Assembly (NCBI GenBank): GCA_900074885.1
Contig: FJUW01000031.1
Span: 312,634-376,633 of the forward strand
Direction: 5' to 3'
Origin: Rhynchosporium graminicola
Lineage: Eukaryota > Ascomycota > Leotiomycetes > Helotiales > Ploettnerulaceae
Length of the DNA stretch: 64,000 nt
In this document: piece by piece, positions 15,306-28,676 of the stretch
Position numbering within the stretch: the stretch's first letter is position 1
How the letters are laid out: each line of letters opens with the position of its first letter
The notes under the pieces: model-generated
Told to the model about the DNA's origin: nothing
The model's input: the letters and a program-made list of their open reading frames with translations, nothing else
Databases searched by the model: none
Program-made: the position numbers and the translations under genes

Positions 15306-18300
15306 TCAGAGGATGCCAAGAACGGCCTGCTGCCAGGATTCGAATTGATTTTGTTTCACATATTCAGCCTTATCGAGGTGCTCTGACCCGAATTGACTGA
15401 GATTCATGTTGACAAAACATGAACCTACAATGTCCGATATTTGCCCATCTTCTCGAGCCGCGTGTTCTCGTTTGGACTTGGTTCTAGATCTGGATAGCTT
15501 GATGTCCTCACGTGCTTCATCTCGTGTATGGCTACATGTAGTATTCAATCAAGCATGACTCAAACGCAAAGTGATCGACCAAAGCATGTCAACACGACTG
15601 CTCTAAGCGCTCGGCCATCTGACATCGCTTGGAGCTTCCCATCGACAATGCTGTAGATCTTACCCTGCTCGGAAATAGTACCGAGCGCGGCTTCCAAGAT
15701 TTTTAGTCCATTTACAGAACTGCAAATGGCAGATCCGCTTCCCATCCGCCCAGCCCCAAAGAGCCCATCGAACCACAGCGTCGGAGAAGATGTCTCAGAT
15801 CGGATTACCAGCAGCGGCGGCAGCACGGGAGAGTCGGTTGTTCTGTGCCCCTTCCCGTTCCTGATCATCCCACCATTCCGTTCCATGTGCTGATCCCTGT
15901 CCGCCACGGGACGGGACTCTGGGCAGCAGTTACGATTTGATGCGCTGATCTTGTTCCATTCAGGGAGAGCCGACATTGAAATCTTGGAAACGTCTCCGAA
16001 GGACTTCGACATCACCTAAGCGCTGCTCTATTTCTTTATACGGCTTAGCGTTTCCCGGCTATTCTTCCTTCTAGGGCTTCGAATGCAAGATCGGATCGTT
16101 CTTTCGGCTCCCGATCCGAGTATCCACTAATTGTGGGTTAGCACTTCTGTGAAGTACATTTATTAGGTAGGCTCGTAGGTACAACTGGGCATGGATAGAA
16201 TAGATACGACGGAGTAGGTACGGAGTAGGTAGTTCCTCGAACAGGATGAAAGCTACCCCTGCTCTAGCCTACTTAGTCGTTATCGATAGCGAGCAAGGGC
16301 GTGGAAATGAGGTTCTTTTGACACACGGGATCTATGTTCCGGCCCGCCTGGCTACGATGGGGGTTATCGTCGTCCCAAAGCAGGTCTGATCATCTGAAGA
16401 TGGCCTGCGCCACTACGTTTAGATACACAGAAGCAAGCCACACCTCTAAGCAGGGTAAGTCGACGCGCCTCGCCTAAACTAGCCCAAACTCTTATATACC
16501 GCTAGAAACATGCCAGAAGCAGGTTTTGTCTCTACTCTCTAGGTGGTTCGGGTCGGAGTAAATATACTCCAAAGAGGCTTGATACTTCGTACAATATCGG
16601 GTATAATACCTGGTGATAAAGATGAGATCGCTAGGTCCGGTGTTATCTTTTCATCACTCATCATATGTTTCTCTGCTTGATGATGACTTACTGAAAAATT
16701 CTCAGTATTCATTACACGAGTCATTTTGCGCTCACATGGGCCAGTTACTTTTTAGCTTGTGAGCGGCTGAGAAGCCATGGGACCCTTGGACTACTGTAGA
16801 CTTCAATTACCAGAAGCGTGAGCTGGAAGTGCAAGTTCACGATCATGCCTTGCTAAATTTCAGATATGGCTTGCAATAAAGAAGGAGCTCTGCTTCTGAT
16901 ATCATCGAAGAAATGATGGCTGACAAGCTCCGGAATAAAGGAACAAAACCTAATTAGTAGATAGACTACTTTAGTTATCGCTCCTCCAAGCATCGCACTA
17001 GACATACAGGTCGAGGTATGAAAGACTGAAGAAGCATTACATGTTTTGCTTTTCGGTCCCAGAAAAGCGTGCTATGAAGCCCAAATGTCTCTTTCGAGTT
17101 CCACATGGCACTTCGGAACTACTGTATCTGCCACTCCTGCAAGCCGCTGCCTATCCCTCGTAACCGGGGCTATAAATTCCCTGCAACATATTTGCTTCCT
17201 CATCCGGAATGTGACGATAGAAGTATAATATCTAGATCCTCCCTCCGCTAGACATTGAGCACATGGCAAGGCTTCACATGATAGGGCTTCATGTCAAACC
17301 CGTCGCATCGAGATTTAGTACTACCGAGTACTCTGAGCTGTGGGGATCCCGTTCGCATGGCTCTGAAGTTCCAACATACTCATCATACTACAATTGTGAT
17401 GAAATTCTGCTGGTTGTATTGAGTCAAAGCTTCCTCCGACTTGAGATTAATGCGCAATCGGTCTTCAGAGGCTCAGGAATTTCGCATTCGGCATGATTGA
17501 CAACAGGGGATGGTTGTGATGCTGCCCATTGCCAGGGGATTCGTTGCAAACATGCTTAGATATGCTGTGCTCATGGTCTCGATGGCGGTAATTTTTTAAC
17601 TGGTGACTGAGCGTTAACATGCCATGATCTTCTCACATGATACAGATATACATTGTGTACTGCTTCGTCGCCAACTAACCAATAGACAGGCTTTGTCAGC
17701 ATCATGCGGACTTTCAATTGAGGACTACCTTTAGTGAATTGCTACACCTCCTGAGAGCTTGTGACCGAGAACCACTGACATTGGAGACCTCGGTGCTGGC
17801 CATACTCGGTGAAGAAATAAGGTGAAATAGGAAGCCTTGAATGAGGCTTGAAGGTGTTACATAGCCCTGGCTCTTGTCTGGGGATTGCCGTGAATGTTGA
17901 AAGTTATGTGTGTGCGGATATTGAAATGATATATTGGTCTTGACGTATAATACGGAGTCATCGTGATCAAAGAAGAGTTCGGCGATTTCACGCCTAAAGC
18001 GCCGTTGAGAAAGACTATGGACTGCACCCGTAAAGCTCTTTCGGGACATCGTTTCAGCGACACATATATGTATCTACACAGTAATTCCATTTGGCAGTGT
18101 CAACATCCAATCTCTTATACCAGTGCATACCAAGTTTTCAATGGTTCTCTCGACTCAAATGTTCAAGTACCTCATCTCGTATCACGTGATCATATCATAT
18201 CACATGTTATCGGGTCAGCTTCAAAAGCATGGGAAATGTGTATGGAGCTACCAGCATACCCATCATACCGCCCAACGCTGTAGCGGGATCTCATTCTGCA

Positions 18301-20560
18301 TCTGCATGTGAATCCAGATCGAGCTGTACGCGCAGCAGTGCACGCGTTGGCACTCCGGAACTATCGTATGCTGGTATTTGGTGAAGAGATAGAGCCCGCA
18401 TTCCCAATCGGGACGTGGAAAGTCATTTCCTGAGACTGAGGCTACACCGCTGGCCACGACATTTACGGTAGGAAGCAGTGACCATCTTTTTAGTCGGTCT
18501 TTGGGTTCAATGTGTCGAACGAAGCAAGCTTCCTTTTCTTACCAGCCCCCACACCTGTACCAAGCCGCGTGGCACTAATTGGGCGCCCGGTTCAGCCTCT
18601 ACATTGATGATTGCCGCAATATTCAATGGCCATGAAAGCTTTCCATGCGGCGACACGAGGCACGCAGCATGGGAATGCGCGAACGACGAGGTCCTTCATC
18701 TCTGCTTGCAAGCATCGAAACAGACAAAAAGATACCGTACCCCCCTCTGGAGTCCCGAATTTCCTCCTAGATGAGAGAAACATCCTTGACTTGAGGAATC
18801 GAGCATTTTGGCTTACCCAGCCTCTCACCAGGTCCGACTTAGAAGGATGAAGTCTCGATTGTGTGAGATACGTCCTATGTGGCGAATCTGATAGGCGACA
18901 AGCAGAAAGGCTTCTGAAGCGCAAGCCACACCAAGCCACATATCAGAATGTGCTGTGGCAGCCAGTTACAAAAAGCGGTCTATCGGACCAAGCAGTTTAC
19001 GAAGTAGCTTCGTCTTGATACAGTACCGTTAACCCCAGGCGTGCGGAAGAAGCACGCTGGCAGAGAGAGATAGCACATTTCGATTCGTTGTTTGGAGACC
19101 CGGAGCAACCGCCCAGAGAGTGAATCGATTCAAAGTAATCATTGAACAGTATGATCTGCAGACTAAGGCATCAGTCAGCAAAACAAAGTTTACGGATCGC
19201 AGATGAACATAGTCACCTGCATATTTGATTTATTACCGAGAGCGGAAAATCACGGCCTCCGTAGTGTTACTTTTCCTTACCTACCTACCATTCGCGTCTA
19301 TGGCAGAGACCCGCATACGGACGTTGGCCACAGCACTGCTGCGTTCTTCCTTGCTGCATTGCTCCGATTTATTTCGCAAGAGTTGACTGTTTAAGCTTAA
19401 GCGAAGCATGAACAATGATGGATGGACACGAAGCTGGTCGTGGCTAAGATGTCACTCTTACATCCGACCCAAATCCGGTCCTTTCATAACGGAGCGGTTC
19501 CTATTCTCTTTTTCCTTGTCAACCGACCCCAGTCTCGCAAGCCACATTGTACCGGATGAGGATAAGAATTGGACTGAACGGAGCAGGAGCAGATCGTATG
19601 TGTTTCAAGGCCTGGCTATGTTAATGTAGACGCACTGCACTGCGAAGTATGCCCAGCTGCACTAATGTGAGGACTGGGGCTACAACAGTTCAAACGATCA
19701 GACTCGAATCGATTAGAGATCGCCCTAGGCCCGAAACAGATAGCCAGCGATCATCCTAGTCTTACCTAGACACCTCACCTCACCTCACCTCACCTCACGT
19801 CGCCGGGTTTTGTCTAATTACAATTACAGCTTCCCTGCATTGGAAGAACCTGTACTCATACTGTAGCTCCCATTCCGATAACCCCATGTCGGCAGTATCT
19901 TGGGGTAAAATGCTTACGGCATCCGGTCAAAGTACAACTGGGCAGTCCTGCGCGGCCTACAGAGCCCCCTGTATTTTTTTTTATGTACCCTGAGCTCACT
20001 ATCACGTTCACTGTCACGGCATACTGCCTGTGCTGTGAGGAGCCAGCCATGGGTTCCTGCTACCTGCTAGGATCTACTAAGCCGGCCATCGTCGAGCTCT
20101 CCTCTCCAGAGCGTCTGTACGAACGAAAGTGAGTAGAGGATACCTTAGAGTTTATCGGGAGCGGGGACAAAGTCAGAAGTCTGTCTACCTTACTTTAGGA
20201 CTTTAGGACGGACATACGTCTACTTGTACATGGCACGGAAGTGCAGGCTCAGCAAGGAACTCGACTTGCAACGTCAGCCTACTTTAGCCCAGCCGGCGCT
20301 TGGTAGGCTGGTAGGGAAGTGAGTGTTCTTTGGCTGTGGCAGTAATGTGAGTGACAGCCCTGATTGACCCAGGGGCTACTAGGTACTCACTCAACCTATT
20401 GCTGTACATTACAGTCGCTGCAACACTCAGCTTAACCCTGCTCTGCTTTTTGAAATCTTCGGAGCCGTTGCGAATGCGAGTGCCACCGTCCAGCCTCCTC
20501 CTGACCCGCCCCAGATCCTTTTGCTGACCACTGCCAGCTCTCCAACAACGTCAGCATCAT
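15306..20560. other. Gene-poor region, part 2
   Basis: About 5 kb without a coding region I can support. The best open frame (15560-16015, minus, 151 codons) has no recognisable motif and no convincing splice partners. The stretch includes GTAGGTA-type motifs (16165-16235) and a CACCT tract at 19771-19798. Non-coding transcripts cannot be judged from sequence alone. Confidence 0.45.
19771..19798. repeat. (CACCT)n microsatellite
   Basis: Five and a half perfect copies of the pentamer cacct in a region with no gene. Confidence 0.85.
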
Positions 20561-21761
20561 CCACCTGCATCATTCATTTCTGAAGCTTCTCCTCTCTTGG
20601 ATGACCCATGCGCTACCACTGTATTCATGTACGAAGTACAAGTTCCGTACCTCTACGAAAAGCTCCCTACCCAAGTCGTCGAATCATGGTTCGGCCCAGC
20701 CCCCAGCCCCAAACTGAACATCCTGGTCGGGTCTCCTCAAGTATACCCGTATCCACTATCACCATCCACAATTCGAACCACCCACCACTGTCCTTCAGCT
20801 TCTTTCATGATGGGCTGGCTGGCCGGCCAAGCCACGCCATCAAGCAGTACCCATTCCGTTCTTCGATCGTTGCCACTGGTATTCCGGGACAAACCCGCCT
20901 TAATCTTCTCATAATTTGAGATGACTGACATTACGGCTAGACTCATTTCCTTCTCGAATAGTCTAGGCGTTTGAGATTTATAGACATATAGTTCACTGTT
21001 TACCTTGGTTGGTTGGACACAAGTTCTCTGATATAATCGTTAGTCAACGGGATCTCGAAAGTGTGTCCGCTTCATCAATCACTGTCTGGAACAAAACCTA
21101 CATGTACGAATGCAGGTTCTGAACTAAATTTGGTATCTCATTCAGCTACTCCTGAAGCCTGTCCCATTTAGGTATATTGTGCTCTACCGTACCGTACCCC
21201 ATATCGATGGCAATCGACTCGAATCAATTCTGTTCTGCAGCCTCTACCAACAGCCCTCCCGTTCGCTGGATGATGAGTGCAACGTCAGTCGTATACTTTC
21301 ACCCAGAGTTCGTCACATACTGCAGATCTTGCTCGTTTCATTCGACAGTCGGAAACCTTAGCATCGGCTACATACGACGCCTCCTCAAGAAGATCGTCCC
21401 TGCAGTTAGCCAACCGTCAATATCCAGATCTAGAAACATCACTCTCAGCCCTTTCTTGATTCGTGGTCCAAGCTCCACACAACCTCGCGATTCGTTGCCA
21501 TTTCCGAGCCCTGTCTCGTTCTGAATTACCTTTCCACTATTAAGGTACAGTAAGTGCTAAAGTTCTCTATAACAGCGCACGGTGCTTCCATTTCGTTTCA
21601 GTTTGTTATATTCAGTGTGGGGTGCACTTCGATCGACATAAATATGTCCAGTCCCCACTCACCCACTATCGACTTCCACCTTCGACCTTCCCTCTTTTAA
21701 GGTCGTAACATCCACGGCCTCATGTCTACGCTTTTAGTCTGTCGGTTTTTTCCTTCTCGAG
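20561..21761 (+). promoter_or_regulatory. CT-rich long upstream region of the Gln/Pro-rich protein gene
   Basis: Rich in pyrimidine tracts and short AUG-initiated open frames (for example at 20597, 20608, 21177 and 21277), and lies immediately before the start at 21762. This composition is typical of long fungal 5' leaders of regulatory genes, and the short frames could act as upstream ORFs. A 5' leader intron is also possible. There is no direct evidence for transcription. Confidence 0.3.
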
Positions 21762-23433
21762 ATGTTGCTCACAATTAAGCAGCCAGCACAGCACGGCTAC
21801 AAGTCCTTCCATGACTATACTCCGCCAACTCCACCTGCAACTTCTAGATTTTCACCTGCGGTGGCCTCATCAGGACCTGCATTTCCTCAAATACCCGCCA
21901 CAAACAAGTCACTTCCTTCTTTGCCAGTAACCAAATCATTCTCGAGGTCAATGTCTACACCTCACCGGGGTTTACCCCCACCTGGGGTAATGTCACAACC
22001 TGGCTTGATGACATTACCTCCACCTACACAGCAGCAACAGATACAGCAACAACAGCAGCACCCGCCACCTTTGGCTCAACAACCTCCTCTGAGTCAGCCC
22101 ATGGGACAGCTCCCCGCGCCTCCACCGCAATGGCAAGGAGCAGAAGAGTCAATGAGCCATTGGTTGCACGCAAAGGCTGAAGAAGACAAGAGGAAACAAG
22201 AAGAGGAGAAGACGCGGCAAGAATCCCTTCGGCTAGAGCAACGTAAGATTGAACAGGATATGCTGAGGACATCATTGTCTGGAGGAATTCCGCCACATAT
22301 GATTCCCATGGTGTTCGCTGGAATGGGAGGAGGTAATCTCTCAAATGCGAGCTTAGAATGGGCCCAGCACTTTATGGCACAAGCACATCAACCGCATCCG
22401 CAGCAAATCCTGCCTCCGCAGGCCCAAGTCTCTCCAGAGCAGCTTTCACGCAGAGATTCTCGCGTTGTATCACAGCCATATGGGGCACAACAAAACCCGG
22501 TCCCGTTAACTCTCCCCTCCACGCCCATAGGACCCTCAAGCTCGCAACAGAGTGCTGGGTTCTTGCCGAGCTATCAGATGTCTCCAGCATCTCGAGCTCG
22601 TCAGAGTAATCAAGGACAGGGGACTATTACCAGGCCGCCCCAAACATCCCATCTACCTAGGCTGAATACGGGAGAAATGCACATCCAGCCGCCTCCAGCA
22701 GGCTCAAGCATCCAGCATCCACTTCAGCAGAGTCAATCTGCTCAACAGGAACAACATTCTTCTCCCTCAATTTATTTCCACCACTGGCAGCCACCGACCA
22801 CACAGGCTGGTACGGCCTCTGGTACCAACCAGCCTACGACCCCTTCAGGCAAGCATTAACAGACTTTCGTTTCGTCACGGCTGCATTTTAATAGATTCTG
22901 CAGATCACACTTCCTCACCAAAGAAACGCAAGGCTACGGGACCTCAACAGGCTGCGCCCCCACCTACTTCGCAGCCGCAATATACTTCACCACCGTTTTC
23001 GGGTTCTTCAGTGTCGAACACACCGTCCAGCAGGCGCCGTGCGCACTCGCGCCAAAGAAGCGACTATTCTTCTCGAGGATTAGACTCCTACGGAAGACCC
23101 CATAGCCGCCAACGTCAGTCAGAGGGCTTTGGCCAAAACTTGACATCACCACCGCCGCAGCATTCTCACGTTCATGGTTTTGAGCAACAAGCGCAGGGAC
23201 CAACAAGCTCTAATGAGCTGCGACGTCGTTCAGGGGGCTCGCACCCTGTCTCGTCGATGTTGGAGCAACCACCGCAATCTCAATCACAGCACATTTCACA
23301 GCATCAACGAGATCCTCATTATTCGGCGGGTCCGGAGATGAAGCATGATGGACGACGTTCAACACCTGAGGAGAGGGGGACTTCCATTTCTCGAGGAACC
23401 AGCCTTATCAAGCGAGATGAGGGGCGAAATTAG
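21762..23433 (+). CDS. Gln/Pro-rich nuclear-type protein (RfeG-like?)
   Basis: Two exons, 21762-22848 and 22904-23433, give 538 residues. The intron has a GC donor (TCAG|GCAAGC) and a normal acceptor (TGCAG); the junction restores a frame reading DHTSSPKKRKATGP. Residues 1-120 are Pro/Ser-rich with a Q-rich stretch. A charged segment predicted as coiled coil follows (around HWLHAKAEEDKRKQEEEK, about residues 127-170), then a G/M-rich patch (IPPHMIPMVFAGMGGG). The C-terminal half is disordered, with a basic SPKKRK motif that could be a nuclear localisation signal. The combination resembles the fungal proteins annotated as transcription factor RfeG, but I name it only tentatively. An upstream coding exon cannot be excluded. 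Confidence 0.75.
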
Positions 23434-24599
23434 AGATTGGGGACGTTTCAAAGAGATAGTTTCTCGACTAGGACCAGGGCTAGGAATGGGGACCACCCCA
23501 TGTCAACAACACCAACCCCAAACCAAAATTACCAAAACCATCCAAATCAGCTCTCAGTCCTCTTACTTCTTGCCAGGAATCCAGAAGCCAGGAGCCAGGA
23601 ATCTAAAGCCTTATCCGATTCGAGCGGCGGATCGACAAGAAAGCAACCCGGGATGACGCCTCCAGGAGTGAACACGAAATGAGACGACAGCACGACCGAA
23701 ATGAGCTTTTGACTTTCCTTTTTCTTCATTTCCTCTTTGCCTCGGGCCCTGTTCATGCTTCAGACGGCTTGGGTAGCCGAGATGAGATTTAGATTTGCAT
23801 ACTACTTTCTGGCGTGGCATATTTTCCGAAAAGCTTTATTTTTTTCAGTTTGGCGATTTTAAAAGATACCCAATTTATGTTTCGCGCAGCAGGTCTCCAA
23901 CGTCGGGCCTCGGTCCGAACTTTCGATTCTATATCCACTTTTCTTCTCTCTTACTACATGCTTTCTTGGCTTCTGCCTGGCGGATTCCCAAGGGCTTGCT
24001 TGTTCCTGTACGACTTGTACATTATCTTGTTTCTTCTTTAGTCGGCCTAGTCCCATTGTATCATAACTTCTGGTTACAGGTCTTTCTACTTCGGGCTAGA
24101 TGTCGGCTTGCCGTTTCCGAATCCGGCTTTCAACCTTCTCGGCGACCATTTCGGTCGGGATGAGCCAAGCGAGGAAACCGTGCACTCTGTATATAATTGA
24201 AACTCATGGTTCTGGCGCAGGAGAATGGTATGGTGCATTGATGTGTCATGGGTGGAAGCTTAACGTGAGAGTTGAAAGCATTCGAGATGGTATCTGTGAG
24301 ATACACGGGCTGGAACTGAAAGGCATGATGGGACTGCTCACCTAGTCCGAACCTTCATCACTAGACAGGCAAATGCATTGCCGACGAAACTATTTCAAGA
24401 AGTCTTCTTCGCGATTATTGTTTCACAATCATTCTCCCTGGTCTGTCAACAAGTTTCACTCTTTGCATAATCGGCCCCAAGAATATCCGATGCATGACCT
24501 CCAAAGTAGCCTGCCTATATGACATCTACTAAGTGAAGGATTCCCTACAGTAAGCATGACATAAGGAATTGACTTTTCCTTCATTCATCCATTCCTCCT

Positions 24600-24690
24600 C
24601 CAAACCCAATTCTCCTCAAACAGCCTCGGCCCCGGAACGACATTCCTTCGAACCCAATTCTTCTCAAGCAACCTCGGTATCGGAATGAAT
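24600..24690. repeat. Short imperfect tandem duplication
   Basis: Two neighbouring units of about 45-50 bases share aacccaattct(c/t)ctcaa and a cctcgg...cggaa(c/t)ga core. No coding sense is apparent. Confidence 0.55.
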
Positions 24691-25351
24691 GACACGCAGC
24701 AAGCAGCACAACATGATTCCTGCAAAGACTCTATCTAGGATGAGCAATTTCCCGGCTATACGATGATCGTGTTCGGAAGCGCTTTTCCTTGTTGTCATAC
24801 AAGGAAGGTCCCAAACCGGAAATGGACGACGTGGTTAAAAGAATATTATGGTCTTACACTCCGTAAACAAATCCCACATTAACTTCTCGGCCTGCCAAGG
24901 GCGGCTGGACGATCAAACATCATGCCCTTGTCACTCATGACCGGCTGATGGGCTGGTGAGTTTAGGTGGAGAGGGTAGGGCTAGACTTTACGATCATCAT
25001 AGCTTGAAATCAGATTTTTCCCTAGTTAATACGTCAGGGTACCAGTATCATGGTATTGTACTCTACGCTGGAACGAAGGTTTGCCACCTAGAGCTAAAGG
25101 ACCTAAATTCTGACAGGACATGCCATCCATGGTTTCGCAATGTCAATCGTAATCACGAATAGACTCACAAACCTTGCACCTTGATGAGAAAACAACACAC
25201 CTACATCGCATCGCATCGCGCTCGTGAGAGCCGCGGTCTTCTCGCATGGATTGCACAGCACGGACGCTACGGTATGACGGGATGGCATAGCATGGGTTCA
25301 GGCTTTGCGACAGGGAAGGCGAGGGTGGGGTATTTCAATTGCGAATTGCGG

Positions 25352-25386
25352 TGAGATGAGATTGATGAGATGAGATGAGATGAGAT
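25352..25386. repeat. (GATGA)n microsatellite
   Basis: Repeated gatga units with one interrupting attgatga. It is located in an otherwise gene-free stretch. Confidence 0.75.
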
Positions 25387-28300
25387 TGTTGGGCTGAAGC
25401 CTTTCGCAAGCTAAGCTACTGTTAGCACGGATGTGTGAGTGAGCCTTGCTCGCGCGGAGCTTAAATGGGCTGATTTATGATTTGGCTTTCTGGTGTTGGA
25501 GAAGAAGGAAGGTTTGGAATGGCGGGTTGGGATTGGGATGATTGGCTACCGCGTGGTGTGATGGGATGGATGAATTGGGAATGTAAATGGAGCAGGGGGT
25601 TCTGATGATTACGTAGTTATAGTATCTCTCTACGGAATACGGAAGATCTTGTACTCATGCGATATTAGAAGACTGTCGTTATTCGTGGAAACTCTTTTTA
25701 AACATTGTATGGAATGAAGAAAGACACACCTCAAAATCAGATGTATAACCACCTGCAATGAAGTCTTAAATGAGCTTCAGATGGGCTACGGTACATGACG
25801 GAAGATCTACTTGTCAAGCAAATTCAACCAAGTGTATACGCTTTGTGGAAAGACCAGAATTGTATTGAATACGGTCGATACATGTTTAACTCAAGTACAC
25901 GATACCATGTTGAAGCCCTGTACAGACAGACATGTGCATGCACATCATGCATGCGTCTCTTACAGTTGCTGTTCATCGAAACTAACTCAACAAATTCAAC
26001 TTCACTAAGCGCTTTGTAAATCAACACGTAATAATTTACAAAAGTATTCGGCTTCTTGTACTTGAGCCATGGCTTTCACTCTATCGATCATTCTTTCCCT
26101 GCTATTGCCCCAAGTCCTCGTTGTCACTTCTTCCCAGAGTAACGATTGCACCTCACCCAGCATACATATGTAGGGAAATGGCATCGTGATACAAAATGAA
26201 TCTCGGAACAGGGCTGTGGATTTACAAGAGAGCCTCGCCTCTGGGCATGTAACAATAGCACAGAACACCTGCTCCTAGCCGCAATTCACGAGACAGCTCG
26301 TGCCCGGTGCAGCGTCACACAGTTACATGTCCAAGAAAAGACGAATTTAGGTAAGCGGTGGCATCTTGGCAGCCACGTAAATAGATGAAGTGCGACCAAG
26401 TACTTCTCGTGCATGCTCATGCACGCTTGCTTCCCTTCCTGCAATCAGTGAGACTGCAGGCCGAGTACTCAGACATGCTCTCCTTTCGTAACCAACATCC
26501 CAACCGCCCCGCATTTACCAGGGCTCGGTTAACAATAAACATTCGTTGCGAGATGCACGCGAATGGACGTTTGTGGTAAATGAAACATGCATGCCGTTCG
26601 TTCTCACTACGCGAATCGTGGTTTGCGACCAGGGTTTAGATTGCTGGTGTTGAGGCTGCGACATCGCCCGATTCAGCGAGGTGCTGGACGGAATAGTCGG
26701 GTTGAGCTGCAGGGTCAGTCAAGGGTATTGCTTGGCTCCTCTGATTGTAGAGCTTGGAGAAGAGAAGGTAATATGGGAAGCTAGGTGCCCAGAAGCTGTG
26801 AGATTGAACAGGAAGTGTGATGGAAGCCGCCTTTGTCCTGAAATTAAGTGTCTCCCAGGGCCATAATTTTCCCGGTGGCTCGAAGGGGATATGCATTTAG
26901 ATTGTCGTGCCAGTTTTTGCAGCATTATTCCGCGCTGTTAGATATATTGTGTGTGACGATGTGCATCTGTAGTTACTAACTGCCGTTTCGGGAACTGTAA
27001 ACAATGGCGTGCCGAGAGTTTAATATGGAAGTCAGGAACAGTGCAGAAATAGAGATGTGAGCACTTTATTTCCTGGCAATCTACTGGAAAATGGGATGAC
27101 TTAGAGTAATAGCAAGTGTTTTAAGAAGCGCCTCCTCGTGAATCGACGGATGTAGCGGTCGGTGACCTGATGTTTGCGAGTTATTGGATCACACTGATGC
27201 AAAGTGAGATCTTGAGAGATGTGTGCTGCGGGTAAGAAGGGGTGAAATATACATATAAGAACAGCAAAGCTAAGTAGATTGCTTTTGTCCTCGTAAGACC
27301 GGAATCGGCCATTCGTAAGAACTGAAATGAGTCGGAATTTCAGAGTGAGAGCTTCAGACTACGTGCCGATTTCGAGATGATATAACGTAGAACAATTGTA
27401 ATCGTCGGGGCATGTTTGGGCATTGAGGTTGAGCAAGGGTAACGAAAGACCCTTCTTGGTACCTTTCAAATCAAGGGAAGAAGCAACAGCATGCCTCAGG
27501 TTAACCTTCGCGAAGACAACAGTACCTTTGGAACAGTCAAAGTGGAAGTATAGAATGGTGGCCGAGAAGTCGCCGTCCTCAATCCCGGTACACGATGTGC
27601 TTCAGAGAAAACAGAACTTTCTTCCCATGGGCTTATGAAGACCATCAACGACTTCTGATACCTTGGAAGCTGGGTATTGGACAAGCAATGTATCATGGTA
27701 AAGTAGAGCCAATGCTTTCCTGTCAACCCGTAGGAGACAGACGCGTCAATTAAGACATGCAGGGTAAGAGGAGGGAAGGGTTGAGGTATATTGCTATTTG
27801 TGACCACCCGATCTATCGTTCTCAAGATATCGGGCAGAATAATAGCACAAGGTCAGCAGTAAACTCACTTGAAGCATGCCACCCGACTATTGGCAATAGT
27901 TACAGCCAAATTAAAACGCAGATGAGAAGTCAGAAATCAAGGGCTGGCACACATTAGCAGCTACATTATGTCTCTGGGCCTAATCAAGTCCTTTAGAAAC
28001 AAATGAAAATGGGCAAGCCAGGCCATAAGATAGCTGACCGCAGCTCACCTACTAGATCATCATCTCACCGTAGCTTATCAAAGTCATTTGACTCGTCAAC
28101 TCAAGTGCTCTCTTTTGGTGCAGCGAAAGGATACGATTGTCATAATGCTATATGATCGGTGAAAGCCAAATGACTCATTCTCCAAATGCCAGCTTCATAT
28201 TGACCGCAGGATATCATGCCTTTGAGCAGGCAGGGAGCTTCTTAGCTTGATGCCTTGATTTAACCTAACATACTCAAGCATTCGTCGATGCTAGTTATTA

Positions 28301-28676
28301 ACCCTCGTAATGAAGCTGTTTGCCTTTCGTGAGAAGCTACGAGCTGAAAAATTTCTTTATGCGACCCTCGGGTTGAGACATGAAATAATCAAAGGGAGTA
28401 AGTATCAACGACAATGTGTCCAGCACAGCTAAACATGTACATGTGGCAAGAGTTATAAAGTCACCAGCTTGAATATGGCAAGCAAACAAAATGCAGTTAA
28501 CAACATCTCTGAGGTCAGAATACCCGAAATCATTAGCAGAGACGAGAGTGAAGTCAACACTAAGTCGTGAGTCGTGCTCTGCCATGCCACATGGCAGTGA
28601 TACTTTTACAGACAGACTTAAGCATTGCAGTGTGTCTATCCCACTGAGGACGATTGAAGCCCTTCTTACAGTCTAC

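Larger units (their letters stand above)
23434..28676. other. Second gene-poor region
   Basis: About 5.2 kb with no recognisable gene. The first few hundred bases are the 3' region of the preceding gene. A local duplication lies at about 24600-24690 (aacccaattctcctcaa... and aacccaattcttctcaa..., each followed by a cctcgg-rich segment and cggaa). A GATGA tract lies at 25352-25386. The open frames are short and have no known motifs. The end of the region (28491-28937, plus) is antisense to the next gene. Confidence 0.5.

Noticed and set aside
15560..16015. 151-codon open frame on the minus strand
   Set aside because: No recognisable motif, no splice partners, unclear codon pattern; the surrounding sequence looks non-coding.
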